This document shows positions 33,976-44,722 of a DNA stretch of 64,000 nt, piece after piece. Every line of letters starts with the position of its first letter. The stretch's first letter is position 1. Under the pieces are notes generated by a model that made no database searches, was not told the DNA's origin, and was given only the letters and a program-made list of their open reading frames with translations. The position numbers and the translations under genes are program-made. The DNA lies in NCBI GenBank assembly GCA_021018995.1, contig CM037598.1:44508685-44572684 (forward strand), written 5' to 3'. Source of the stretch: Chloranthus sessilifolius. Its lineage: Eukaryota > Streptophyta > Magnoliopsida > Chloranthales > Chloranthaceae.

Positions 33976-34740
33976 TTTTTGCTTAGTTTCTTTGTTTCTA
34001 TTTTTATTCATGATTTGTCTCTTTTCGCATGGTTTAAATATGCTCCAAGTTAAGTCGCAAAGTAATAATTATCTTTTCGCAAAGTTCAAATTACTTTTCG
34101 AAAAGACTCTGGATTTGTAACGAACTGCTCGAAAGCAAGGATTTGCTTTTTGAATAGTTGGTTCTGAAGCTATTTTCTTTTCGAAAAGATATTTCTGAAG
34201 CTATTTGCTTTTCGAATAGTTGGTTCTTAAGCTATTTTCTTTTCGAAAAGATATTTCTGAAGCTATTTGCTTTTCGAATAGTTGGTTCTGAAGCTAATTT
34301 CTTTTCGAAAAGATGTTTCTGAAGCTATTAACTTTTCAAATGGTACTAATGCCATTCGCAGTTGTCAACAGGTCTATTTTGGAACTTTTCAAAAACTTAA
34401 AAAGGACTTTGTGAAATTAACTCTGAGTATATTTAAACCCTTTCGAAGTATGGGTTTCATATTAACTTTACGAAGAGCGACATTCCACGAAACCCTATTT
34501 CTTTCTTTCCTTGAGCGATTTGAGATTCTTGCTACACTTTTCTTCACCTTTGTTCGATCATTTGAGTTTTCAGAGAAGGATTTTAGCTTCTAGTCTGGGG
34601 GATTTCTGCAAGCAAACAACACGCTCAATCAAAAACCCTAGATCTCGGTATTTCTCTACACATTCTCTCTGTTTATCACTTGGAAAATTTGATTTTGTGT
34701 CAGCATCTGTTGTGGGCATTTTCATACATCAATTTAGAAT
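33976..34740 (+). repeat. pol-to-second-region spacer of A: TTCG array, 64-bp tandem repeat, TATA-like box
   Basis: 34020-34340 is full of TTTTCGCAAAG, CTTTTCGAAAAG and TTTTCGAATAG words, the same as in U3. At about 34145-34340 they form roughly three copies of a unit near 64 bp containing GAATAGTTGGTTCT and GATATTTCTGAAGC. A TATA-like TATATTTAAACCC at 34428-34440 follows, then about 300 bp to the ATG at 34741. The layout copies that of the LTR (array, TATA, leader). Promoter activity is inferred. Confidence 0.65.
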
Positions 34741-37095
34741 GGGAAAAGTGGAGAAATCGTTGGCTGCCATGTTCCCAAAATCCTCTGCTAAGAAAGTTAG
34801 CAAGCCTACCCCAAAAGGCAAAACCAAAACTTCAGCCAAAAGAAAACTATCTATGGATAAAGCGGATAGGGTGGAGAAAGGGAAGAAACTGAGACATGAG
34901 GAACCCATCCCTGCTGCTGCTAGTCCTGAGCCTGAGCTTCCTCCTTTGCCTATACATTTGGTACTGCCAAATCCATTCATTGAAGCTCAGAAGCTAATTC
35001 CTGAGCTGATTGTGGACGAAACTTTTTTCGTCAACAAATCGGATTTCCTGTTATCTTTAAAATACATAAGAGATGCCTCACTAAGCAATATCCTTACCCC
35101 CTTGCCAGAGAAAATTTACCCATGAATGGTGAAGTTATGGTACCAAAACCTAATCAAGGTCACTGAAAGAGATGTTGATGTCCCTACCCTGGTTATCTTT
35201 ATTGATGATTGCGATCTTACTGTCACATTTGAAGACATAGGGAATGCTTTGGGGATACCCTTCCAATTTGATCCTTCTGGTCCATTGGCTGCTCCAGAAA
35301 CAGCCTCCTTTAGAGAAATGGCAGCACATTTAACCCAAGGAATTGTGGGCACTGGACAGTCCATCATCAAGAGAGACCTAGCCCCCCAATTTCTATTGAT
35401 GGACTCCATTTTGAGGGGAAGTTTTTATGTCACCGGGCACAGCCAAGAGAGGAGAACACCAATTCTGGAGGCTCTCATTCATTTTTCTAAGGGGCAGTTT
35501 TTCAATGCCCCTATGTTAATTTTTGAATCCATGGCTGATATTAGTGCCAAGTTGAAAAAGGAGCAGAAATTAGCTGGCCTCCCATTTGGTAGATTGATCA
35601 CAACCCTCCTCAGAGCCAAGTTTGACATTGATAATGAGGAGCCATTTGAAGTCATTGCTCCTCACAATTTTGGGAAAAAGTCTTGGACTACAAGCCAAGC
35701 CATGCTGAGAAGAATGAGAGAGGAAGGTGAACTTTGAACTCGCATTTGCTAATGAACACCTGTAGTTCCCTTAGAACCGGTTTGGTAGAACATGGCGACC
35801 AACTCTCATGCACCACTTCTTGAAACTCTACTGCACCTGTGGTGACCAGCTCTTTAGCTGCACCCATTTTTGAAGAAACTATCCTTCCCATGGTGACCAG
35901 CTCTTCAGCTGCACCAATTCTTGAGGAAGTTGGCCTTTCACCCTCCTCCCCTATTCCAGCCCCTACCACTTCACCTATCCCAGCAGTCCCATCTCCCATA
36001 CCCTCCATTATTCCAATTATAGATTCCCCCTCTAGACCAACCACTCCAACCATACTCACACCACCAATTTCTCCCACCAATGCCCATGTTTTAGCTGCAG
36101 ACTGTATTGCCCCATCTCCCTGTACTCCTCTACTCCAAAGCCCCTCAAATTCACCTGCTCATTTAGCCCACACACCTGAAGTATCCCATACACCTGAACC
36201 TGAGCCTTTCACTACAGAGGCTTATTCTTCCTTAATGGGATCTATTTTTGAAACCATGGGACTTGAACCTATCCCTATACCTGACCCTCATCATTTCACT
36301 CACTTACCTACTTCTCCCTTTACAGCCATTATACACCCACCCTCCACTTCAGCTGTACCAATCCCTGCTATGCCCACCTCTCCCCCACCTGCATCTATTA
36401 ACCAAATACTTGCCTACCTCCAATCCATCCAAGCCCAACTCCAAATCAACACAGAAAACCAGTCTGTGACCAATGACCTGCTCCAAACCTTAGCCTCCAC
36501 ATCCCACACAACCACCATTACCCCTGTACCTACTGTTGATTCCCATGCTACCCAAACTGAACCAGAGATAGTATTGGTTGATCTACCCACCCCCACCACT
36601 ATTGCCCATGCAACCCAAACTGAACCTGCAGTCCCTCTGGTTGCATCCCCTTCACCACTCCCCACTTTCTCCGAGCAAGCCACTCACACCGACCCTGAAG
36701 TCCTCCTTCTAGACACTTCTTCTCCCCCACCCACAGCTGGGACACCTTTGGTCCCCTACCATTCCATTCCCCTTCCCAGATTTGCCACCCTCAGAAGAGC
36801 CATGGAAGAAAATTCTTATATCTGTCGAGATGTTCTAAAGGGGTTAGCTGATTTACAAGCCTACATTTGAACCCCTTATGAAAACCAGATTCGGAAGTTG
36901 GAGTTATTTATGAAATTTGAGAGGGAGAAAATGAAGGACTTGCTGGGTCAAACCTTTCAGATGGTTCGGAGTGAGCAGCATAAGGTGACCATGTTGCAAG
37001 CACAGCTTGACCAGGAAAAACTGAAGACCACTAGACTTGGCAAGTACATTGGCCTCACCAAAAAGATCAAATCAGAGGAATACACTGAGCTGTAA
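34741..37095 (+). pseudogene. Second (env-like) open region of element A (broken)
   Basis: Starts MGKVEKSLAAMFPK and has a lysine-rich N-terminus (about residues 1-60), a middle part of some 230 residues (LTPLPEKIYP, WYQNLIKV, VPTLVIFIDDCDLTV, GNALGIPF, RDLAPQFLLMDSILRG, AGLPFGRLITTLLRAKFDI) that resembles the Pfam 'putative plant transposon protein' domain found in Athila second open regions, then a long proline/threonine-rich stretch with repeats of HATQTEPE, and a C-terminal charged helix (FMKFEREKMKDLLGQTFQ) ending KIKSEEYTEL. I see no signal peptide or transmembrane segment, so 'env-like' is a positional name only. Two or three breaks. The ATG at 34741 is supported by the same start in B. 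A further open acidic tail (to about 37224) is outside the conserved end. Confidence 0.75.
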
Positions 37096-37384
37096 AACAT
37101 AATCCAGGAGAAACCTCAATCAAGTTCAGACTCCAATATTGATTCTAGTTTTGATTCTGACAGTGACTCCAGTTCTGAGCCAATTGAACCAACTTATGAC
37201 ACAGATTTTGACCCCAGTTATTAAAGCACTTTGTACTTATCTGTGGTATAAGTTTGTAATATAAATTCTGGTTTTTCTTGTGAAATTAATGTGCATTTCT
37301 GTCTGTCCTCTTGTCATCATGATTTTTTTTTTCTTGCTTATATCTCTTCTCTGCTTTGGACCAGTGTGGACCCTGCTCCCCTTT

Positions 37385-37399
37385 GGTTTGGGGGTATGG
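37385..37399 (+). promoter_or_regulatory. Internal polypurine-tract-like motif, element A
   Basis: GGTTTGGGGGTATGG, 1.57 kb before the true polypurine tract at 38956-38968. Confidence 0.5.
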
Positions 37400-38955
37400 C
37401 AGGTATGCCAATAAAATAAGTAAGTTAATGCTTGGTGCAGCTTATGATCAGTAGAATTTTTGAAAATGAAGTAATTTCACACCTGTTGTTTTGAAAAATG
37501 AGGAAGTTAAAACTTTTTAAAATTAATTTCTAGTGTAATTCTAATACTTTCATGAAATGAATGTCAGAAAATTTCCAAAAGAAAATTGATGTTTTAGTAA
37601 ACCTAAAAAGAGAGAAAACAGTGATGATATACCTCAGGAATTTGATAGAAAACCACACCCAGTGAGATTTGGACCTGAAATGTATTCTTTGGAGGTATGA
37701 ATTGGCAATTTTTTCTCCTCTAGGGACTATTTGAACCTGCTTGTTATCACTAGAAGTTACACATATCCAAGTTAAAATAGCTTGACAGCAATCATGATAT
37801 TAAAGACATGATGTAGGGCCTTCTTTTGGACAGTTTGAACTTGCCCCACCTTTTAAAACTGCCCTTGATACACACCATTTGAGCTTTATAAATCAAAGAT
37901 TTCTTTGAAACCTCATCAACCTCATTTAGCCTAACCCTCACTCTGAGAATTCAAAAGGTAAAGGAAAGAAAGCTGAAGAAAGGAGAGTTGGGTAACAGTT
38001 TGGTAAAAAGAAAAATAATTGAAGGCAATGATGTGTCAGCGGAAGAAATGTGGCATTCCAGTTAATGTTGATTTGAAAAAAAAAAAAAAAAAAAAAAAAA
38101 AAAGAAAAGAAAAAAAAAAAGGGGAGAAGTCATTTCATTGGAAGTTTGAAAAAGAAAGAGAAAAAGATGGCCACTTTAGCTCTGAAAATTCAAAGAAGAA
38201 GATGAAATTGTGTTGAATTGCAGAAGGTGTGTCTATCACCTCCTTACCTTGACTGACTTCTCAATTTTGAACTCCATTCCACCCCTTTATTCTTGATAAA
38301 TTTCACCCATAAGCCACATTACAACCCAAGTTAAAGTCCTTACTGATCAATGACGGATTGAGCTGTCACATGGAGATAAGGATTTGTGTAATCTATGGTG
38401 AAAAAAGTAGTAAATTCAGAACTGAAAAGCAATGCCTATGCTCCTGCTTATAATCCTATTTGAGGACTGTAATTGCTCTTGAGCTGTGTGAAATAGTGCA
38501 ACCCTCATATTTGCATGGTGAGTGAAAACCCTGATGAGAGTTTAGTTTGAAATCAAATTATTTGGAGTAACATCAAAACTGAATTCTCAAATAGAAGGCA
38601 AGCTTTTCATTAATTTTTCTTGTAAAAACTTTTTGACACCAACTGAGTGAATGGTAAAGGAATTACAACAGAATTTTAGTTTTGAACTGATGTTTTCTTG
38701 AAAATCTTCTTACAACCTGACTGATGCAGGTGTGAATATTCTGATTGGATGAAAGTTTGCTTTAATAGAACTGCATTGATCTTAACTGATTTATTAGAGA
38801 AGTTTGTGGGTACCTTCACTGAAAACCCTCAGGAGACTTCACTCCTCCACTAGGGATCACCTAGGGGTTTAAAAGGCTTGTTGCATATGCTAAATGCAAT
38901 GTGGCTTTTCATTCTATTTTTAAATTTTGTCTTTGCCCAGGGACTAGCAAAGCTT
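37400..38955 (+). other. 3' non-coding region of element A
   Basis: No supported gene. Conserved blocks in order: GAATTCAAAAGGTAAAGG near 37945, a poly-A run at 38077-38103 and purine stretch, GAGCTGTCACATGGAGATAA near 38360, the 45-nt stem-loop (38440-38484), and the CTAGGGATCACCTAGGGG block (38799-38900) shortly before the LTR. The lysine-rich 65-codon frame at 38019-38216 crosses the poly-A run and is not a gene. Confidence 0.7.
38440..38484 (+). other. Conserved 45-nt stem-loop, element A copy
   Basis: Outer arms GCTC and GAGC; inner arms TTATAATCCT and AGGACTGTAA pair at 9 of 10 positions (one wobble) around ATTTG. It ends 485 nt before the 3' LTR. Confidence 0.6.
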
Positions 38956-38968
38956 AGGTTTGGGGGTG
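38956..38968 (+). promoter_or_regulatory. Polypurine tract of element A
   Basis: AGGTTTGGGGGTG abutting the LTR start TGTTGAG at 38969. Confidence 0.85.
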
Positions 38969-40835
38969 TGTTGAGAACTGGAAAATACCATTTTTCACCC
39001 CTTAATCTGGGCCTTGATAGACCCTTGAGAGAACTAAATAAGTGTTTTATGTGTTTGTTTTACAGCTAACAATAAAGGCAGGCTTAGCCTTGAAAGTACC
39101 TTAAAAGTGCCAAAAAGATTACAATCCATGTCAATCCAAAGGAAGAATGAGAAGAAACAACCTCACTAGTTGTTGAAAGGTTTGAATTGAAGAGGCAAAG
39201 ACCTAGTCTCAACCCAGAAAAGAAGTATGGAGCAATTCGAACAGAAAAAGGCACTACAGAGTACTTTTCGCAAAGAACTTGAACTGTTCGCAAAGAACCT
39301 GAAACTCTGCGAAAAGAATAAAAATTCCAGGCTTAGCTTTCGAAGAGCATCTGAACTCTTCGTAGAGATGATTTACCTTTTCGAAAAGAAGAAAACTCAA
39401 TTCGAACAGAACCAGAACCTTGCGAAAAGAGCTTCAGGAGTTACAGCCCCTTGCGAAAAGCCCCCTACGCTTTGCGAAAAGGTATTCTGGAGGTTCCCAG
39501 CTTTTGCAAGGGCAATTCAGTAATCTATTTCACGCGGCCCAATGCATCTAAAAACCTAGGGACATTCCAGAAGATTCTAAGCATGAAGTGAAGGCATATT
39601 CCACCCCACGTGAGCACCTAGAGATGAAATAACTTGGCGGGAACTTCTAGAAACTCTAACAGACTTTCAAAATGTATAACAGAATCGATGCTTTTTTCAC
39701 CTGATTTGCTGAACCAGATCAAGGAATTTTGATTGGCCAGAACAGATCTGGATCCTCGTGCTCAACTACCATTGGTCAGAACAGATCTGAGCACTTCTGA
39801 TTGGTTGATACACATCTGAGCTGGACTTAGGGAAAACTATAAATAGGCGAACCATTTGCCCAAATTGGGCGTCCAGATTCTAAGTTTCATTCCTATTCCC
39901 CCATTTTCAAACCAGATAGTTTCTCTGAAATCCCCGTAATAGCTTCACTTTTACTTGCAATTGAGAGCTGTGAGATATTTCTGTAATTCAAAAGAGAGTT
40001 GTATTCAAGACTACAAATCTGAGAGCTGTTTAAGCTATGCTCTGTAATTGTAATGGTGGATTTGAAAAGGTTGCTGTAAACTGTACATTCTCAATTGGAC
40101 TCATGTTAAGGGTTCCCTCTGATCTCCTTATTGCATTAGACTCCTTTAGATTTACTATTTTTCATGCAATTTCCCTTGATTCATTAATCCTGTGAAAATT
40201 AGTGTTGGTAACCTAATCTCTCACGGCATTTGTAGTGATGCTTCTTGTTCTAAACTAAGGCTTTGGATTAAAGACTATTGGATGGTCTGTGGCCATTAAA
40301 GTGGACAGACCATAGCCATAAGCCTAAGTCTAATCCTGGAGTTAGATTTATTTCTCTTACATCTGTGCTTGTAGCCAGATGAAGATTGAATCATTTCTCT
40401 GTTGATCGGCAGTCATTCTCATTGTGTTTCAAGGACCAAATCAAAGTTAGATATTACTTCTCTATTTTTTCTACAAGTTTACCTCAAACGTTCCCCAAAC
40501 TCGGATCTGGATCATTTAGTTTAACTTTTACTTTTATCATTTAGTTAATGTGACAAATTCAACCTCCCATCTTATGTGCTTTCTAGATAGGATAAGAGGC
40601 AAGATCTGGTAGCTCAGATCTGGAGGTTTATCTTGCATTTTAGACAAATTCTCTGTGGACGATCTTTCACTCACTTACATTTAAAACTTGCTACAATTGG
40701 CCCTGATCTTGCAGGCTAATTAACTTCTACCTGTGCTGATATTTCTTTACTCTTTTTAATATTCTAGATTCAGTATAATTTAGCAGTTGCAAACCTATTT
40801 TCAAAACACAAATAAATCAAGAAGAAGCAACAACA
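38969..40835 (+). repeat. 3' LTR of element A
   Basis: 1,867 bp, same ends as the 5' LTR, TTCG array at about 39255-39495, CCAAT cluster, TATAAATA at 39838-39845. Followed by the GTTCC duplication (40836-40840). Confidence 0.9.
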
Positions 40836-40927
40836 GTTCCCATTCGCTCCCATTTGTGTTTCAAAAATATCCCCAAGGGTTGTTAAAGTGCCTAGGAATG
40901 TGTGCACAGAGCACTGAAGCAAGCTGT
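40836..40927 (-). repeat. 5' LTR of element C, part 2 (between A and B)
   Basis: A 92-bp island of C LTR between two younger elements. It begins with the GTTCC duplication of A and ends with GCTGT, the (imperfect) target duplication of B. Confidence 0.7.
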
Positions 40928-42817
40928 TGTTGTTGGTTCTTAGTGTGCATGATTTATTTGTGTTTTGAAAACATACTTACAAATCATGAATTGTACTGCA
41001 TTTGTAAAACTAAAAAGAATAAGAAAATATCAGCACAGAGAGAACATAGCCTGCAAGATCAGGGCCAATTGTAGCAAGTTTTAAATGTAAGTCAGTACAA
41101 GATCGTCCACAGGGAATTGATTTAAAATGTAAGATAAACCTTCAGATCTGAGCTACCAGATCTGACCTCTGATCCTATCTACAAAGCACATAAGATGGGA
41201 GGTTGAATTTGTCACATTAACTAAATGATAAAAGTAAAAATTAAAACTAAATGATCTAGATCCGAGTTGGGGAGATTTGATGCAAATTAATAAGAATGGA
41301 GAAATAATATCTAACTTCAATTTAGTGCTTGATTGTAGAATGAGAATAAATGTAAAACAAATGAGATATTATCCAATCTTCATCTAGCTACCAGCACAGA
41401 TGCAAGAGAAAGTAATCCAACTCGAGGATTGGAATTGAGTTGGACTTATGGCTATGGTCTGTCCACTTCAATGGACACAGATCATCCAATAGTCTTCAAT
41501 TCGAATCCGTGATTCAAAACAAAAAACACCACTACAAATGTTGTGAGAAATTAGGTTACAAACGCCAATTCTCACAGGGATAATGAATTAAGGGAAATTA
41601 CTTTAAAAATAGTAAATCTAAAGGAATCTAATGAAATAAGGAGATCAAAGGGAACCCTTAACACGAAACCGATTGGGAACATACTGTTCACAACAACCTT
41701 TTCAAATTCACCATTACAATTACAGAGGACAGCTTAAACAACTCTCAGATTTGTAGTCTTGAATACAATTCTCACGTGAAGTACAGAGACATCTCACAGC
41801 TCTCAATTACAAATAAAAGCTAGGCTATTACAAAAATTTCAAGCACATTATCTGAAATGGAAATGAGGTAATAGAAATGAAACTCAAAATCTGGATGCCC
41901 AAATTGGGCAAATGGTTCGTCTATTTATAGTTTTCCCCAAGTCTAACTCAGATATGTATCAACCAATCAAAATTGGTTAGATCTGTATCAACCAATAGGA
42001 GTCGAGCACAAGGATCCAGTTCTGTTTTGGCCAATCATAACAGGTTGATCTGGTTCAGCCAATCAGGTGACAAAAGCATCAATTATGTTATGTAATTCAA
42101 AAATTAGTTTGAGCTTTTAGAAGTTCCCGCCAAGTAATTTCATCTTTGGGTGTTCACATGGAGTGGAATATGCCTTTGGTTCGTGCTCAGAATCTTCCGG
42201 AATGTCCCTAAGTTTGTAAATGCATTGGGGCGCATGCAAAGATTACTGAATTACTTTACAGATATTGGGAATCTTCAGAATACCATTTCACACAGTTTGG
42301 AGAGCTTTTCGCAAGGTACTGTGACTTCTGAAGCTCTTTTCGCACAGTTCAGGTGCTATTCGCAAGGAGTTCTCGTCTTTTCGAATAGGTCAGAAATCCT
42401 TTTAAAGAGTTCAGGTGCTCTTCGAAAATTAAGCCTGGAGCTTTGAGTTCTTTTCGCAAAGTTCAAGTTCCTTTCAAAAAGTTCAGATTCTTTTCAAAAA
42501 GTTTAGATTCTTTTCGAGAAGCAATCTGTAATGCATTCTTCTACTCGAATAGCTCCACACCTCTTTCCAGGTTAAAACTAGGCCTTCGTCCTCTTTAGTT
42601 TAGACATTTTGACAGCTCGTGAGGTTGTCGCTTCTCCTTCTTCCTTCGGATCAACATGAACCATCATCTTTTTGGCACTTTTATGCTGCTTTCATGGTTA
42701 AGCCTGCCTTTATTGTTAGCTGTGAAGCAAACACTTAAAACACTTATTTAGTTCTCTCAAAGGTCTATCAAGACCCCAGGTTAAGTGGTGGAAAGTGGTA
42801 TTTTCCAGTTCTCAACA
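40928..42817 (-). repeat. 3' LTR of element B
   Basis: 1,890 bp. CCAAT boxes near 41965-42065, TATA (reverse TATTTATA at 41922-41929), TTCG array about 42305-42520, end CTCAACA at 42817. Confidence 0.9.
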
Positions 42818-42830
42818 CACCCCCAAACCT
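42818..42830 (-). promoter_or_regulatory. Polypurine tract of element B
   Basis: CACCCCCAAACCT on the plus strand, reverse of AGGTTTGGGGGTG, touching the 3' LTR. Confidence 0.85.
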
Positions 42831-44397
42831 AAGATTTGCTAGTCCCTGAGCAAAGACAACATTAAAAACAGAATGAAAAGCCACTTTTGTAGGGAACACA
42901 GTTGCATTTAGCATATGCAACAAGCCTTTTAAACCCCTAGGTGATCCCTAGTGGAGGAGTGAAGTCTCTTGAGGGTTTTCAGTGAAGGTACCCACAAACT
43001 TCTCCAATAAATCAGTTAAGATCAATGCAATTCTATTAAAACAGACTTTCATCCGATCAGATTATTCACACTTGCATCAGTCAAGCTGTAAGAAGGTCCT
43101 CATGAAATCATCAGTTCAAAACTAAAATTCTGTTGTAATTCTTTTTACCATTCACTTAGTTTGTGTCAAAAAGTTTTTACAAAAAAAACTAATGAAAAGC
43201 TTGCCTTCTATTTGAAAATTCAGTTTTGATGATACCCCAAATAATTTTATTTCAAACTCAATTCTCACCAGGGTTTTCACTCATCATGCAAATAGGAGGG
43301 TTGTACTATTTCACATAGCTCAAGAGCAGTTACAGTCTTCAAATAGGACTGTAAGCAGGAGCATCGGCATTGCTTTTCAGTTCTGAATTCACTGCTCTTT
43401 TCACCATAGATTACACAAATCCTTATCTCCATGTGACAGCTCAATCCATCATTGATCAATAAGGACTTTAACATGGGTGGCTTATGGGTGAAATTTATGA
43501 AGACTAAAGAGGTGGAATGGAGTTCAAAATTGAGAAGTCAGTCAAGGTAAGGAGGTGATTTGGACACTTCCTTTATTTCAGCACAATTTCATCTTCTTCT
43601 TTGAATTTTTCAGAGCCAAAGTGGCCATCTTTTTCTCTTTCTTTTTCAAACTTCCAATGAAATGACTTCTTTTTATTTATTTATTTTTATTATTTTTTTT
43701 TTTTTCAAAGCAACATTTACTGAAATGCCACATTTCTTTTGTTGATACATCATTGCCTTCAATTATTTCTCTTCTTCTTTTACCAAACTGTTAGCCAACT
43801 CTCATTTCTTCAGCTTCCTTTCCTTTACCTTCTGAATTCTCAGAGTGAGGGTTAGGCTAAATGAGGTTGATTAGGTTGGTTGATGAGGTTTCAAAGAAAT
43901 CTTGGATTTATAAAGCTCAACTGGTGTGTATCAAAGGCAGTTTCAAAAGGTGGGGCTTTTTGCAGTTCAAACTGTCCAAAAGGAGGCCTTACATCATGTC
44001 TTTAATATCATGATTGCTGTCAAGTTATTTCAATTTGAATATGTGTAACTTCTAGTGATAGTATGCAGGTTCAAACAGTCCCTAGAGCAGAAACAATTCA
44101 TATCTCCAAAAAATACATTTCTGGCCCAAGTCTCACTAGGTGTAGTTTCCTATCAAATTCCTGAGGTATATCATCATTGTTTTCTCTCTTATTAGGTTTA
44201 CTAAAACATCAATTTTATTTTGAAAATTTTCTTACATTCACTTCATGAAAGTATTGGAATTACACTAAAAATCAGTTTTAAAAGTTTTTAACTTCCTCAT
44301 TTTTCAAAACAACAAGTGTGAAATTAGTTTATCTTCAAAAATTTTGCTATGATTATAAGCTGCACTGATTTTAACTAAACTATTGGTAATTCTGGTA
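42831..44397 (-). other. 3' non-coding region of element B
   Basis: Same blocks as A in reverse: CTAGGTGATCCCTAG block (42900-43010), 45-nt stem-loop (43318-43362), ATCTCCATGTGACAGCTC block near 43425, T-rich run at 43676-43707, and CTTTACCTTCTGAATTC near 43820. No coding sequence supported. Confidence 0.7.
43318..43362 (-). other. Conserved 45-nt stem-loop, element B copy
   Basis: Outer arms GCTC and GAGC; inner arms TTACAGTCCT and AAGACTGTAA pair at 9 of 10 positions around ATTTG. It lies 501 nt from the 3' LTR. Confidence 0.6.
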
Positions 44398-44410
44398 CAC
44401 CCCCAAACCT
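44398..44410 (-). promoter_or_regulatory. Internal polypurine-tract-like motif, element B
   Basis: CACCCCCAAACCT on the plus strand, identical to the true tract at 42818-42830 and 1.57 kb from it. Confidence 0.55.
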
Positions 44411-44722
44411 ATGATGAGCAGGGTCCTCACTGGACAGAAGTGCATAAGCAAAGAGAAAAGAAAAACAACAAATAGAAATCATAATGACAGAGAAGAAAGA
44501 AAAGAAATGCACAGTAATTACTAATTAACAAAAGTTAACAGAAAACAGGAATTTCATATTACATATCGACAAAACAAACATGTACAATGTATTCTAATAA
44601 CTGGGGTCAAAATCAATATCATAAGTTGGTTCAATGGGATCAGAGCTGGAATCACTGTTAGAGTCAGAACTTGAGTCAGTATTGGAGTCTGAACTCGATT
44701 TAGCCTTCTCCTGGATTGTGCC

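Larger units (their letters stand above)
28264..40835 (+). mobile_element. Element A: full-length Athila-type Ty3/gypsy element
   Basis: 12,572 bp with both LTRs (1,873 and 1,867 bp), perfect 5-bp target duplication GTTCC (28259-28263 and 40836-40840), tRNA-Asp-type primer site, gag-pol, spacer, second open region, 3' non-coding region and polypurine tract, in that order. Ends look whole; coding parts are broken (about five breaks in gag-pol, two or three in the second region), and gag-pol is shorter than in sister B. The two LTRs differ by about 3-5% in the stretches compared, which at usual plant substitution rates would mean of the order of one to a few million years. Inserted in the 5' LTR of C. 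Confidence 0.9.
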
